Assembly (NCBI RefSeq): GCF_004319545.1
Contig: NZ_CP036313.1
Coordinates: 248,001 to 312,000 of the forward strand
Direction: 5' to 3'
DNA length: 64,000 bases
Source: Desulfobacter hydrogenophilus
GTDB taxonomy: Bacteria > Desulfobacterota > Desulfobacteria > Desulfobacterales > Desulfobacteraceae
The notes beneath the pieces were generated by a model that ran no database searches, was not told the DNA's origin, and saw only the letters and a list, made by a program, of their open reading frames with translations. Shown piece by piece: positions 1 to 10,700 of the stretch (position 1 is its first letter; each line of letters opens with the position of its first letter). The translations under genes and the position numbers were made by a program.

Positions 1-1
1 A

Positions 2-1471
2 TACAGGTATATACTCTCCCCGGAATCCAAAGGAATGATCATGATGAGTTATCTCAATGATGAAACCATTGGAGATGACGCGGATGAAAACGAAGATTAC
101 AATATTTCGGCTACCCCCGACCGCACCAACCATGACAGGTACTGGTTCCGAATGAAGCATAACCAGGAACTGTGGTACGGTTTTAATGCCAAACTGGATA
201 TTGATTATGTTTCTGATATGGATTATCTGCGGACTTTTACGGACGGCTTTGCAGGATTTGACAGCACCGATGCTGCATTTGAAGAGATGTTTGGCCGTGA
301 TCTGGATGAAGAGACCGATTACATCCGGGAAAACAGCTTGCTTGTCACAAAAAACTGGTCCTCATACAGCCTGAATATGGAGGCACTGTGGTATGACAAT
401 ATTGAAGCACGCCAGACTGACATAGATGACACCACTTTGCAGACCCTGCCCTCGGTTGAATTTTTTGCAGCCCGTCAGAAAATTGCAGAGGGTTTTGGAT
501 TGTATTATAAAATGGACTCGGAACTTACGTCATTTTACCGGCAGGATACCACCGACACAGAGGTTACCGGCAGACGGGCAGACGTTCATCCGATTTTTTA
601 TTATCCCATAAAATTCGGCAAATCCTTTTTTATAGAACCCTATGCCGGTGTCAGGGGTACACTATGGGATGCAGATGATTTTACTGACAGCGACGGGGAT
701 GATTCCAACGTCATGACCCGGGGACTGTATGAAATGGGCGTGGACATGTCAACAACCCTTAGCCGTGTGTTCACATTAGACACGGATTTTGCCGAAAAAA
801 TCCAACACAAGATTGTGCCCAGGCTGGAGTATGACTACATTCCCTTTGTGGACCAGGAGGATCTGCCCTACTTTAATGCTGTAGACGATATTTCAGAAGA
901 AAACATAATTACCTGGTCTTTGACCAACACATTCACCTCCAGAAAAACAATAACGGACGAAAACGGGGAAGAATCCAAGGCATACAAGGAACTTTTCTGG
1001 TTCAAGCTCTCCCAGGGTTACGACATCTGGTATGAACAGGATGAGGATGATGCGGAAGACGACCCCTGGCAGGATTTGACATTAAAATACGAATTAAATC
1101 CGCTAAGATACCTGTCATCAAACGGAACCATCGCCCTTGACCCCAATAACGGTCATTTCACTAAGATACAGGTCGGGGGCACGATATCAGATAATAGAGG
1201 GGACAGTATTAGCCTGTCCTACCGGTATTCAACAGATTATTCACATACATGGAAAACAACAATCAACACCAATCTGGTGCCAGACATTCTGAAAGCATTT
1301 TATTCTGTTGAACAAGATCTTGAAGACCAAAAAACCGTTGAAACAAGCATGGGCATATCCATCAATCAGCCGTGCTGGGGGGTAAACCTGGCGTTTATCG
1401 ATGAATCGGCAGACAAATCATTTGCCTTTATGGTAATCCTGAAGGGTATCGGAGGATTCGGCACACAATGA
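2..1471 (+). CDS. lptD: LPS-assembly protein LptD, C-terminal part (5' end outside the window)
   Basis: The frame is open from the window edge, so the start lies upstream and only about 490 residues are seen. LptD is the outer-membrane beta-barrel that inserts lipopolysaccharide into the outer leaflet. The visible part has alternating aromatic and polar strands and Asp-rich loops. It contains barrel signatures such as the segment reading PRLEYDYIPFVDQEDLPYFN (about residues 280-300), which matches the LptD family, and a short C-terminal tail. No signal peptide or OstA/LptA-like domain is visible because the N-terminus is missing. The stop overlaps the next start (ATGA), so it is translationally coupled to the NusG-like gene. 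The identity is a family-level reading and fairly sure. Confidence 0.85.
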   Translation, partial: YRYILSPESKGMIMMSYLNDETIGDDADENEDYNISATPDRTNHDRYWFRMKHNQELWYGFNAKLDIDYVSDMDYLRTFTDGFAGFDSTDAAFEEMFGRDLDEETDYIRENSLLVTKNWSSYSLNMEALWYDNIEARQTDIDDTTLQTLPSVEFFAARQKIAEGFGLYYKMDSELTSFYRQDTTDTEVTGRRADVHPIFYYPIKFGKSFFIEPYAGVRGTLWDADDFTDSDGDDSNVMTRGLYEMGVDMSTTLSRVFTLDTDFAEKIQHKIVPRLEYDYIPFVDQEDLPYFNAVDDISEENIITWSLTNTFTSRKTITDENGEESKAYKELFWFKLSQGYDIWYEQDEDDAEDDPWQDLTLKYELNPLRYLSSNGTIALDPNNGHFTKIQVGGTISDNRGDSISLSYRYSTDYSHTWKTTINTNLVPDILKAFYSVEQDLEDQKTVETSMGISINQPCWGVNLAFIDESADKSFAFMVILKGIGGFGTQ

Positions 1472-1992
1472 AAAACAATGCTCTTTGGTTCGCCCTGCTG
1501 ACCCGAAGCAATTTCGAGCAGACGGTGTACTCTCGCATAAGCAAAAAAAAAATAGATGCCTTTCTGCCCAGTACAAGAAAACCCAGCAAAAGGAAAGACC
1601 GCAAGCTTATGATAGAAACCCCGTTGTTTCCCGGATACGTGTTTGTTAAATCCACTATGGCACCAGTAGACCAGTTACCAATTTTAAAAACCGTGGGTGC
1701 CGTCAGACTGTTAGGAAACTCTGCCGGTCCTGTACCCGTACCCGAGCACCAGATTGAGTCTCTCAAGCATTTGACATCCGTAACCCAGGATCTGGTTACA
1801 GGCAGCCTTATTGAAATAAAAAAAGGAGATCCGGTAATCATCCTCGAAGGCCCCATGGCTGGGCTGAAAGGAGATTTTTTTGAACATAAGGGCAAGGGCA
1901 GGGTCATTATAAAAATAGACCTATTAGGCAGATATGCAGGCGTGGAGGTCGATTTTGACAAGGTTGAAAAAATCCCAGACCTTTTGTCATAA
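1468..1992 (+). CDS. NusG-like transcription antiterminator (RfaH/UpxY/LoaP type)
   Basis: A 174-residue protein with the NusG architecture. The N-terminal NGN domain starts WFALLTRSNFEQTVYSRI and contains the conserved PLFPGYVFV segment near residues 50-60. The C-terminal KOW domain begins around residue 115 (KKGDPVIILEGPMAGLKG). NusG paralogs of this type bind RNA polymerase and promote read-through of long surface-polysaccharide or LPS operons. The start overlaps the lptD stop by four bases. It lacks the usual secE/rplK neighbours of housekeeping nusG, so it is read as a specialised paralog. Which operon it acts on cannot be seen; coupling to lptD suggests envelope genes (inference). Confidence 0.82.
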   Translation: MKNNALWFALLTRSNFEQTVYSRISKKKIDAFLPSTRKPSKRKDRKLMIETPLFPGYVFVKSTMAPVDQLPILKTVGAVRLLGNSAGPVPVPEHQIESLKHLTSVTQDLVTGSLIEIKKGDPVIILEGPMAGLKGDFFEHKGKGRVIIKIDLLGRYAGVEVDFDKVEKIPDLLS

Positions 1993-2066
1993 GCCCTTGA
2001 CTTTTTGGTGCATATTCATTAAAACCCCCTGAAAAACTTTTAGCTGTTTAATATATTTGAGGTTCT

Positions 2067-2342
2067 ATGAATAAACTTGAATTGATTTCTACATTGAAAG
2101 ACCGGGCGAATCTGACCAAATCAGAAGCAGCCGACGTAATAAGAATATTTTTTGACTCCCTGTCAGACGCCTTTGTCAAGGGAGAACGGGTTGAGATAAG
2201 AGGCCTTTGCAGCTTTCATATCAAAGAATATAAAAGCTATGTGGGAAGAAACCCCAAAACCGGACAGAAAGTAGACATCCCGCCCAAACGCCTGCCGTTT
2301 TTCAAATGCGGAAAAGAACTCAAAGAACGGGTTGATTATTAG
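2067..2342 (+). CDS. HU/IHF-family DNA-binding protein
   Basis: A 91-residue protein of typical HU/IHF length. The N-terminal helices (NKLELISTLKDRANLTKSEA) are followed by the beta-arm segment VEIRGLCSFHIKEYKSYVGRNPKTG, where GRNPKTG is the family hallmark (RNPxTG). The C-terminus is KLPFFK-like (RLPFFKCGKELKERV). These proteins bend DNA in replication, recombination and transcription complexes. It follows the NusG-like gene by 74 bases and precedes holB by 15, so it probably belongs to the same transcript. The sequence does not separate HU from IHF-alpha with certainty. Confidence 0.9.
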   Translation: MNKLELISTLKDRANLTKSEAADVIRIFFDSLSDAFVKGERVEIRGLCSFHIKEYKSYVGRNPKTGQKVDIPPKRLPFFKCGKELKERVDY

Positions 2343-2357
2343 TCCGATGTCTCTGAT

Positions 2358-3383
2358 ATGCATCCTGAACCTTCTGAAACAAACCAGGGCCCCCCTCCCT
2401 CGTCTCTGCCATTATCTGAATTAATTTATATTGTTCAGGCCGGTCGTATCCCCAATGCCCTACTTTTTTACGGGCCCCGGGGGAGCGGCAAACAGCAGGC
2501 TGCGCTTTTTTTTGCACAGGCCTGCAACTGCCGTGCAGACAACGATCGGCCGTGCAATATCTGCGCTTCATGTAAAAAAATATCTGCGGGTATGCACCCG
2601 GACATGATCTTTCTTGGTCCGGCTGAAAACAAAAAGATGATCACCATTTCCCAAATTCGGGACATGGGCGGAATCATCGCATCCCGCACCAATGAAGCAG
2701 CGTTCAGAATGGTATGCATCCTTCATGCAGACCTGATGAACCCCCAGGCTCAGAATGCCCTTCTCAAGATGCTTGAAGAACCGCCGGGACGAACATTTTT
2801 TATCCTTGCAGCAGAACAGACTACACCCCTTTTACCTACCATTTTATCCAGGTGTCGGCGCATTGACTTTCAGGCTCTTGCAGACCATGAAATCAAAAAA
2901 CTTTTGTGCACACAATACGGGCTTGATCCCGGAACCGCCCACATTCTTACTGGAACGGCCGGAAGCGACATAGACCAGGCCCTGCGTCTTTCAGGACTGG
3001 ACAAAGAGGGCACTAACTGGAAAATGCTGCGGCCATGGTTAATCAAAGAAATATGCCTATTTTTGACGGCGCCACAGCATCAAAGCGCCTTTAAAAGTCT
3101 TGATTTATCCAGACTGCTGTCGGCTCGCCCCGAATATGTTCATGATGCCATGGCAGTGATCCGAACCGTATTCAGAGACTTTTGCATATTAAAATACATG
3201 CCGGATAAAATAGTTAACCTTGATTTTTTAAGTACATTTAAAGATATTAGTGTGATGCATTCATATTCTCGGATGTTAACATGGATGACACTATTTCATG
3301 AGACGGAAAAAAGACTGGAATCCAACAGCGGCACAAGGCTGACCCTTGACCGTTTTTTCCTTTCCTTGTCTTTATTTAAATAA
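2358..3383 (+). CDS. holB: DNA polymerase III subunit delta' (clamp loader)
   Basis: A 341-residue AAA+ protein. A Walker A-like motif GPRGSGKQ lies near residues 39-46. A zinc module follows, with cysteines spaced as in DnaX/HolB (C-N-C ... CNICASCKKI, about residues 56-78). QNALLKMLEEPP and the sensor motif SRCRRIDF are also present. Delta' is the stator of the clamp loader that places the beta sliding clamp on primed DNA. The order holB, PSP1/RicT, metG is common in bacteria and supports the call. The TAA stop lies inside the end of a dispersed repeat (copy A), so the last codon and the repeat are joined. Confidence 0.92.
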   Translation: MHPEPSETNQGPPPSSLPLSELIYIVQAGRIPNALLFYGPRGSGKQQAALFFAQACNCRADNDRPCNICASCKKISAGMHPDMIFLGPAENKKMITISQIRDMGGIIASRTNEAAFRMVCILHADLMNPQAQNALLKMLEEPPGRTFFILAAEQTTPLLPTILSRCRRIDFQALADHEIKKLLCTQYGLDPGTAHILTGTAGSDIDQALRLSGLDKEGTNWKMLRPWLIKEICLFLTAPQHQSAFKSLDLSRLLSARPEYVHDAMAVIRTVFRDFCILKYMPDKIVNLDFLSTFKDISVMHSYSRMLTWMTLFHETEKRLESNSGTRLTLDRFFLSLSLFK

Positions 3384-3452
3384 CCGCCATGGGCTGGCCT
3401 GGTATATCACCACCCAGACTCAACCCACAACAGAACATGAAAGTAATTTAAC
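3381..3452 (-). repeat. Dispersed 70-bp repeat, copy A
   Basis: Read on the minus strand it runs TTACTTTCATGTTCTGTTG, then GGGTTGAGTCTGGGT, a loop, ACCAGGCCAGCCC, and ends ATGGCGGTTA. The two GGGyTGA/TCAGCCC arms form an imperfect hairpin. It provides the stop codon of holB and fills the gap before the PSP1 gene. Seven other copies occur in the window. Confidence 0.8.
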
Positions 3453-3487
3453 AATTTATTGGAACTTTTAATAAAGAGGCCAATTTT

Positions 3488-4300
3488 ATGGTAAATGTTA
3501 CCGGCGTTAAATTTAAAACCGCAGGTAAAATATACGATTTCAACAGCAACGCCTTGGTCATGAACTTAGGAGACCGGGTAATTGTTGAAACAGAACAGGG
3601 GTTAGGGTTCGGCATTGTTGCCGTGCCTCCCCGGGAAAAGGACAAAAGCGAAAAGTCTTTAAAAAATATTGTCAGAGTGGCCACCCAGGAAGATTTCAGC
3701 CGGCGCACAGAACTTGAATCACTGGAGCGGCAGGCCCATGAATATTGCGTTAAGTGCATAAAAGACCTGGCCCTTTTCATGAACTTGTTCAGTGTGGAAA
3801 GCACCTTTGACAGAAACAAGCTGACATTTTTTTATACGGCGGACGGCAGGATTGATTTCCGGGAACTGATTAAACTTCTGGTCAAAGAATTTTCCATCCG
3901 CATTGAAATGCGCCAGGTTGGTATCCGAAATCTGTCCAAGCATGTGGGCGGTGTGGGCAAATGCGGTAGGGAACTGTGCTGTTCATCTTTTATGCATACC
4001 TTTGATCCGGTGTCCATCAAAATGGCAAAGGAGCAGGGGCTAAGCCTGAACCCCACTAAAATTTCAGGGGTATGCGGCCGGTTGATGTGCTGTCTGACCT
4101 TTGAAGATCACACCTACCGCTACTATAAGAAAAAAATGCCAAAACTGGGCAAAACCATTACAGTCGAAGATGTCAAAGGCAAGGTGGTCCGCCAGAATGT
4201 TCTCAGACAAAGTGTCACCGTCAGGCTTGATGATCGCACGGAAAAGGAAATATTTCTGTCACAACTGAAAAAAGAAAACACAGGAAACCCATCTCAATGA
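3488..4300 (+). CDS. PSP1 domain protein, RicT/YaaT family
   Basis: A 270-residue protein with the PSP1 C-terminal domain: LGDRVIVETEQGLGFGIV near residues 30-47 and IEMRQVGIRNLSKHVGGVG near 138-156. A cysteine-rich region follows (GKCGRELCCSSF, then GVCGRLMCCLTFE), the pattern known to hold iron-sulfur clusters in the RicT (YaaT) complex. In Bacillus, RicT works with RicA and RicF in RNA processing; in proteobacteria the role is less clear. It lies between holB and metG, the usual place, and its stop overlaps metG by four bases. The start follows AGAGG with a rather long spacing. Confidence 0.88.
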   Translation: MVNVTGVKFKTAGKIYDFNSNALVMNLGDRVIVETEQGLGFGIVAVPPREKDKSEKSLKNIVRVATQEDFSRRTELESLERQAHEYCVKCIKDLALFMNLFSVESTFDRNKLTFFYTADGRIDFRELIKLLVKEFSIRIEMRQVGIRNLSKHVGGVGKCGRELCCSSFMHTFDPVSIKMAKEQGLSLNPTKISGVCGRLMCCLTFEDHTYRYYKKKMPKLGKTITVEDVKGKVVRQNVLRQSVTVRLDDRTEKEIFLSQLKKENTGNPSQ

Positions 4301-6207
4301 CTTATCAATACTATACCACGCCCATTTACTATGTGAATGCCAAACCCCATCTCGGCCATGCCTATACCTCCATTGCAGCAGATGTCGCTACCCGTTTTAA
4401 AAAAATGGAAGGGGCAGACACCTTTTTTTTAACAGGAACGGATGAACACGGAGATAAAATAGTACAAGCTGCAGAAAAAGAAAACACCACGCCCAAGGCT
4501 TACGCAGATAAAATCAGCAAACTATTCCAGGATGTTCTGCCCCTGCTCAATATAGGAAACGACCACTTTATCCGGACAACGGACCCTAAGCATATTGAAG
4601 TTGTAAAATCTGTCCTGGCAACGATTTACGACAAAGGGGACATCTATTTTTCAAGTTATGAGGGTATTTACTGTTTCGGATGTGAAAGATTCTACCAGGA
4701 GCGCGAGCTTGTGAACGGCAAATGCCCGGATCACGGTACGGTACCGGAAACCATCAAGGAATCAAACTATTTCTTTAAAATGAGCAAGTATCAGGAGTGG
4801 CTCATTGAACATATTGAAACCCACCCGGACTTTATCCAGCCCGAACAATACAGAAAGGAAATTCTCTCTTTTCTTAAAGAGCCTTTGGAAGACCTTTGTA
4901 TCTCCCGACCCAAAACCCGTCTGACCTGGGGTATCACCCTGCCCTTTGATGAAGATTATGTCACCTATGTATGGTTTGACGCCCTGGTCAACTATATCAC
5001 GGCCCTGGGATACCCTGACGGGGACAGGTTTAAAAAATTCTGGCCCACCACCCGGCATTTTGTGGCCAAGGACATCATCAAACCCCACGGAATTTACTGG
5101 CCCATCATGCTCAAGGCTGCCGGCATTGACATATATAACGGACTTAATGTCCATGGATTCTGGAATGTTCAGGGCTCTAAAATGTCAAAAAGCATCGGCA
5201 ATGTCACCGACCCTGTTGAGGTAACAGGTCAGTTCGGCGTGGATGCGTTCAGATATTTTCTTATGCGGGAGATGGTATTTGGCCTGGACGCAAATTTCAC
5301 CGAAGATGTTATTGTGGCAAGAATCAACTCAGACCTTGCCAATGATTTAGGCAATCTGTTCTCCCGGGTGCTGTCCATGAACTACAAATATTTCGAGGGC
5401 AGCATCCAAGGCCCGGATGCTGATTCAGACAAAAACTTAAGCCTAGAACCCGAGGCTGTGATTGCCTTTGAGGCTTACACAACAGCCATGGCAGAATGTC
5501 AGTTCCACAAAGCCCTTGCAAGCGTCTGGGAACTGGTGTCAGCCATGAATAAATACATTGTTGCCAACGAACCCTGGGCCCTGGCCAAAGATCCGGCACG
5601 CGCAGGTGACCTTGCTACGGTGTTATACGAACTGCTGGAGGGGATTCGCTTTGTGGCAGGTCTAATCTGGCCGGTCATGCCGGAAACCAGCACTAAAATA
5701 ATTGCCGCCCTTGGCCTTGAGCTGCCTGAAAAAGGATTTTTCACCCTTGATGCCATCCGGCCCTGGGGGCAGATACCCCGCGGCATTACTCTGGCAAAAC
5801 CCCAGATTCTTTTTCCCCGGGTGGACATTGAAAAAAAAGCGGCGGAGCCACCTGCACCCAAACCGCTCAAACCGGCATTAAAAGAAGAAATCACCATTGA
5901 TGATTTTTCTAAAATAGACTTAAGAGCCGGCAAAATTCTGTCTGCCGAACGGATTGAAAAATCAGACAAACTGCTAAAACTTCAAGTGAACATAGGTGCC
6001 CAGACCCGACAAATCGTGGCAGGTATCGGTAAATCCTATAGCCCCGAAGACGTGGTGGGCAAAGAGGTCATTGTCGTCGCCAACCTGAAACCTGTAAAAC
6101 TTATGGGAGAGTTGTCCGAGGGCATGGTGCTTGCGGCAACCATAAAAAAAAGCCTTGTTCTTTCCGGATTTAACGGCAGTCCTAAGCCCGGCTGCACGAT
6201 TAAATAG
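4297..6207 (+). CDS. metG: Methionine--tRNA ligase with C-terminal tRNA-binding domain
   Basis: A 636-residue class I aminoacyl-tRNA synthetase that charges tRNA-Met. The HIGH motif appears as PHLGHAYT (about residues 17-24) and KMSKS as GSKMSKSIGN (about 296-305). A zinc-type knuckle is seen at CFGCERFYQE ... KCPDHG near residues 126-150. Residues from about 525 onward form the EMAP-II-like tRNA-binding domain (DLRAGKILSAERIEKSDKLL, then KPVKLMG and SEGMVLAA). Full length for the family with the fused dimerisation domain. The ATGA overlap with the PSP1 gene supports this start. Confidence 0.96.
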   Translation: MTYQYYTTPIYYVNAKPHLGHAYTSIAADVATRFKKMEGADTFFLTGTDEHGDKIVQAAEKENTTPKAYADKISKLFQDVLPLLNIGNDHFIRTTDPKHIEVVKSVLATIYDKGDIYFSSYEGIYCFGCERFYQERELVNGKCPDHGTVPETIKESNYFFKMSKYQEWLIEHIETHPDFIQPEQYRKEILSFLKEPLEDLCISRPKTRLTWGITLPFDEDYVTYVWFDALVNYITALGYPDGDRFKKFWPTTRHFVAKDIIKPHGIYWPIMLKAAGIDIYNGLNVHGFWNVQGSKMSKSIGNVTDPVEVTGQFGVDAFRYFLMREMVFGLDANFTEDVIVARINSDLANDLGNLFSRVLSMNYKYFEGSIQGPDADSDKNLSLEPEAVIAFEAYTTAMAECQFHKALASVWELVSAMNKYIVANEPWALAKDPARAGDLATVLYELLEGIRFVAGLIWPVMPETSTKIIAALGLELPEKGFFTLDAIRPWGQIPRGITLAKPQILFPRVDIEKKAAEPPAPKPLKPALKEEITIDDFSKIDLRAGKILSAERIEKSDKLLKLQVNIGAQTRQIVAGIGKSYSPEDVVGKEVIVVANLKPVKLMGELSEGMVLAATIKKSLVLSGFNGSPKPGCTIK

Positions 6208-6254
6208 TGTTTGAACCGTATGCAAACAATTAATTAATATTTTGAGATACGTTC

Positions 6255-7646
6255 TTGGATTCTATTAAAACTGAACAGTCCTGGCGAGAATTTCAGGCAA
6301 GCTATATCCAGCAGAAAAAGAAACGGTCCATGGCCGACCGCATACGTAAAATTGCAGTTTTCCTCTGCCTTGGTGCGGCGGCCTGTGCATTGATCTGGTT
6401 TGGGGCGTACGCGGTATCCAAGATCGGTGACTGGCTGTTTTCTCCAAAACCGGAGAAGGTCGCAAGTGAACCAGCCCCGCCCAAGTACCTGGGGATATCT
6501 GAAGTCAAAACTCTGGTCCAAAATATTGATATTCTCAATGCAAAAACAGACCTTTTCTTTGCGGACGGGCCGTCTTGGACATATACCATCCACACCAAAC
6601 TGGACACACGTCTTCAGGCTCAACTGATCAGTACGCTGAACTATCTGCAGACCCTGGACAGGGGAAAACCCGAACTTATCGGCATGGTGGCCATGGACGG
6701 CAGCACCGGATTCATAAAAGCCATGGCCGGATTTAATCCGGGTAAGCAGGGTACCAACCCATGCACATCGGCCGTATATCCCGCTGCCAGTCTTTTCAAA
6801 ATCGTCACCGCATCTGCTGCCGTGGAAAAATTAAACTACACAGCCACCACCCCCCTTTTTTTCAACGGCAGGAAATACACCCTGTACAAACAACAGTTAA
6901 CAAACCAGACAACAAAATACACCAGTCGGGTCACTCTGGAAACAGCCTTTGCCGAATCCATAAATCCTGTATTCGGCAAACTCGGACAGCTTCCCCTGGG
7001 CAAAGAGGTGCTTAACAATTTTGCCGAAAAATTTGGTTTCAACCAAAATCCGGATGCAGATTTTAATTTTCCGGCCCCCTATTTTTCAGCAACCGACAGT
7101 GATTACCATTTGGCAGAACTTGGATGCGGATTTAATCGAGACACCCTTATTTCACCGGTATTTGCAATGACTATGGTTTCAGCTGTGGTAAACAAGGGAC
7201 ATTCCCTGGTCCCACGCCTTGTGGACCGGATAGCCAATTCGGATGAAGATGAGATTTACAAAAGTGCTAAAAAGATATATAAAACACCGATCAGTGCCAA
7301 AACAGCCGCCACCATGAAAAGACTCATGAAAAAAACCGTATCGAGCGGCACAGCCAGGAAATCGTTCCGGGGTTATTCGCGGGATAAAGTATTATCAAAT
7401 CTTTTAATCGGCGGGAAAACCGGCTCCCTGTCAAACCGAGAGCATACGCTTAAATACGACTGGTTCACAGGGTTTGGACAACAAAAAACAACAAAAGAGA
7501 CATTGATTGTCGCAGTAGTAGTGGGTCACGGTAAATATATCGGGACCCGGGCATGCATCCATGCAAAGAACATGTTGAGAACCTATTTCAGCGCTCCCAA
7601 AACCCAAAAAAGTTCGCTAACATCAACTTCAGCTGTTCCGGAATAA
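6255..7646 (+). CDS. Membrane-anchored penicillin-binding protein (transpeptidase domain)
   Basis: A 463-residue protein with one N-terminal membrane segment (about residues 33-52) and a periplasmic transpeptidase domain. The three active-site motifs are present: SxxK as SLFK (around residue 178), SxN as SIN (around 236), and KTG in GGKTGSL (around 391). No glycosyltransferase domain is present, so it would cross-link peptidoglycan only. The first possible start is TTG at 6255; an ATG at 6330 (MADRIRKIAVF) would still keep the membrane anchor, and neither has a strong ribosome-binding site. The TAA stop falls inside dispersed repeat copy B. The next gene is GlmS-like, so both neighbours serve wall synthesis. 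Confidence 0.85.
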   Translation: MDSIKTEQSWREFQASYIQQKKKRSMADRIRKIAVFLCLGAAACALIWFGAYAVSKIGDWLFSPKPEKVASEPAPPKYLGISEVKTLVQNIDILNAKTDLFFADGPSWTYTIHTKLDTRLQAQLISTLNYLQTLDRGKPELIGMVAMDGSTGFIKAMAGFNPGKQGTNPCTSAVYPAASLFKIVTASAAVEKLNYTATTPLFFNGRKYTLYKQQLTNQTTKYTSRVTLETAFAESINPVFGKLGQLPLGKEVLNNFAEKFGFNQNPDADFNFPAPYFSATDSDYHLAELGCGFNRDTLISPVFAMTMVSAVVNKGHSLVPRLVDRIANSDEDEIYKSAKKIYKTPISAKTAATMKRLMKKTVSSGTARKSFRGYSRDKVLSNLLIGGKTGSLSNREHTLKYDWFTGFGQQKTTKETLIVAVVVGHGKYIGTRACIHAKNMLRTYFSAPKTQKSSLTSTSAVPE

Positions 7647-7714
7647 CAGTCATTGGCTGACCTGGTCGACCAACAGCCAGGTTCAACCCAGAACGAAGCA
7701 TGAAAGTAATTCAA
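7644..7714 (-). repeat. Dispersed 70-bp repeat, copy B
   Basis: The minus strand reads TTACTTTCATGCTTCGTTC, GGGTTGAACCTGG, then GGTCGACCAGGTCAGCC and ends in GACTGTTA. It supplies the TAA stop of the penicillin-binding protein gene and lies upstream of the GlmS-like gene. Orientation relative to the upstream gene is the same as in copy A. Confidence 0.8.
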
Positions 7715-7771
7715 TACACTACCATGACTTTCATATAAAAAAATTTCCGGAACGTATAACGGAGGATACAT

Positions 7772-10700
7772 ATGAAACGGCAAGGCAATTTTTCAACACA
7801 ATTTGTGGATTATCTTAAACACATTGCAAAGATAAATGTGAATATGGGCAAACCGTTGTCGTCGGTGAAGGAGAACACCTTACTCTTTTTCCCCGACACC
7901 GGCTGCACCCTACACTGCGGGATCTGTGCCCTTGTGGCCTTTAAAGGGCCTGCCTGTAAAAATGATCTGGCATCTCTATCCAAAGGCATTGAAACCCTTT
8001 CAAAAAATCGTCTTGGCCCGTTTTCAGAAGACACAAACCCAATGGTTTCAAAAGATTATCTAGGCGGCAGAGAATTTTTATCCACCTTGTTTGACCATGC
8101 CCAGAACCTTAAACAGGAAACGATTTTTGCATCCCTGTTTTATGACCGGGAAAAAACCCGCAAATTATCCGGCATCATCCAGGAAATTGAAAAAATTCTT
8201 GAGGATGAAATCCGGGATTTCAAATCTGCCACAGCCGGATTATCCACGCCCGAGGTGGAGATTGCCGCAGATCATATTGATCAACTCAAGGATATCTTCT
8301 GGTGTCTGAGAAAAGAAGTTATTGACAATATTGTAGCTATTGAACATCTGGCCCCGGGTATAGAGAAACAAAACAACCCTGCAGGGATAGCACTTTTCAA
8401 GCGGATCAATGCCGTACTCAACAGCCTTGACCGCCTGGAGGTCAGAGGACGGGATTCGGCAGGCATTTCAGTACTGTGCACCCTGGATGAAAAAGAATTT
8501 ACAAAGTACAAAAGCATTCTTGAAAAAAAAGGGATCGCCGAAGGTTTGGAAAACAGATGCAACCGGCAAATCCTGTCAAACAACACCATCTCGATCGGTA
8601 AAGACGGCAACCCAGGTGCCCCAAACCGTATTACCATCTGTTTCGTATACAAATTTGCCGCAGAGATAGGCGCCCTTGGCGACAACATCGCCTTTATCCG
8701 GAATCAAATTAAAAATGACCATCTGCTCCAGGTACTTGCCCAATTTCCTCTTTTAGCATCATCGGTATCGGCCCATACAAGATGGGCATCAATAGGTGAT
8801 ATCACCGAGGCCAACTGCCATCCGTTGGACAATACACCCACAGATACCAAAATATGCCAAAACGGGATTATCCATGTCTGCCTGAACGGGGATATTGACA
8901 ACTACCTGGAACTGAAAACCGAATACGAGGCCCGGTACGACAAAATACATCCCCAGATCACCACGGACACCAAACTGATCCCATTGCAGATTGAACACCA
9001 CCTGAAAATGGGCGCGCCCATTGAAGAGGCATTCCGTCTGGCAGTCAATGAATTTGAGGGTTCCCATGCCATTTCCATGCACACAGACCTTGCACCGGGC
9101 AAATTGTTTCTGGCCCAGAAAGGCAGTGGGCAGGCCATTTTTGTGGGGCTTGCTCCGGACCATTACATTGCGGCATCGGAATTATACGGGGTGGTGGAGG
9201 AGACCCGCCATTACATCAAACTCAACGGCGAAGAAAAGGGGCAGATCGTGGTCCTGGACCAGGAGGGTGCCGGTGGTATTGAAGGGATACGATCCTTTTA
9301 CTATGACTACCAACCCATCAACCTGACCCCGGAGGATGTGCTCACCAGTCAGATCACCTCCAGGGACATTGACCGCCAGGGGTATAACCACTATTTTCTC
9401 AAGGAAATCTCTGAAGCCCCTCTGTCCGTTGAAAAAACCCTGGAAAACAAATTCAAACGAAATCCGGGTTCAGGACTTCTAAATGTCAACCTGAACAGGA
9501 CGATTATTCCGCCGGATCTGGAAAAAGATTTACGGTCTGGAAAAATAAGAAAAGTATATTTTATCGGCCAGGGGACAGCCGGTATTGCAGCCCAGGGATG
9601 TGCGGATCTTCTCACCCATTACCTGGGGGGTAAATCCATAGACGTTCGTGCCAAGAAAGCCTCTGAGCTTTCCGGATTCAGCATTGGCTGCGAAGGAGGC
9701 AATGCCAAAACCATGGAAGACACACTGGTTGTGGCCATCAGCCAATCCGGCACGACCACGGACACCAACCGGGCCGTGGACATGATCCGGGCCCACGGCG
9801 CCAGGAGCATTGCCATTGTCAATCGCAGGGATTCGGACCTGACCTTCAAGGTGGACGGAGTATTATACACCAGTTCCGGCAGGGACATAGAGATGTCTGT
9901 GGCTTCCACCAAGGCCTTTTATTCCCAGATCACGGCCGGGGCTGTACTCGGGCTGCACATAGCTGCCCTGCTCAATGCCAGAAGTGAAAACTATATCAGC
10001 GATCAGATCCATGCGCTGATGGCATTGCCAGCAAAAATGAAAACCGTGCTTGACATGCGTGATGAAATCAAAGCATGTGCGGACAAGCTGGCCATATCCA
10101 AAAATTACTGGGCCACAGTGGGTTCCGGTGCCAACAAAACATCTGCCGACGAAATCAGAATCAAATTGTCGGAACTGTGCTACAAAACCATCTCCTCTGA
10201 TTTTGTTGAGGACAAAAAACATATTGACCTGTCAAGCGAGCCATTGATCATTGTCTGTGCCGCCGGGACCAGGGAAAGCGTGCTGGGGGACATCATCAAG
10301 GATACAGCCATTTTTAATGCCCACAAAGCCTGTCCCATTGTGATCACCACCCAGGGCGAAGACCGGTTTGATCTATATGCCAAGGCCGTTTTCAAAATAC
10401 CTGAAATCCAGGAACATTTTGCCCCGACGCTCAATACCCTGGTGGGACATATCTGGGGGTACTATGCAGCCCTTGCCATCAATGATAAATCAAAATTTTT
10501 CTACGAGGCAAGACTGAAAATAGAAAATATCATTGAAGAATTCAGGCGCATGGGCCATGATGATTACGAAGTACTCTTAGAAAACAAATTCACGGAAACC
10601 GTGGCGGAATTCTATAATCAATTTTCCTTAAAAAGGCGCCAGGGAGAATTTCCCAGTGCCATCGGCCTGAATACGATTTCCAACATCACCTTGCTGCTCA

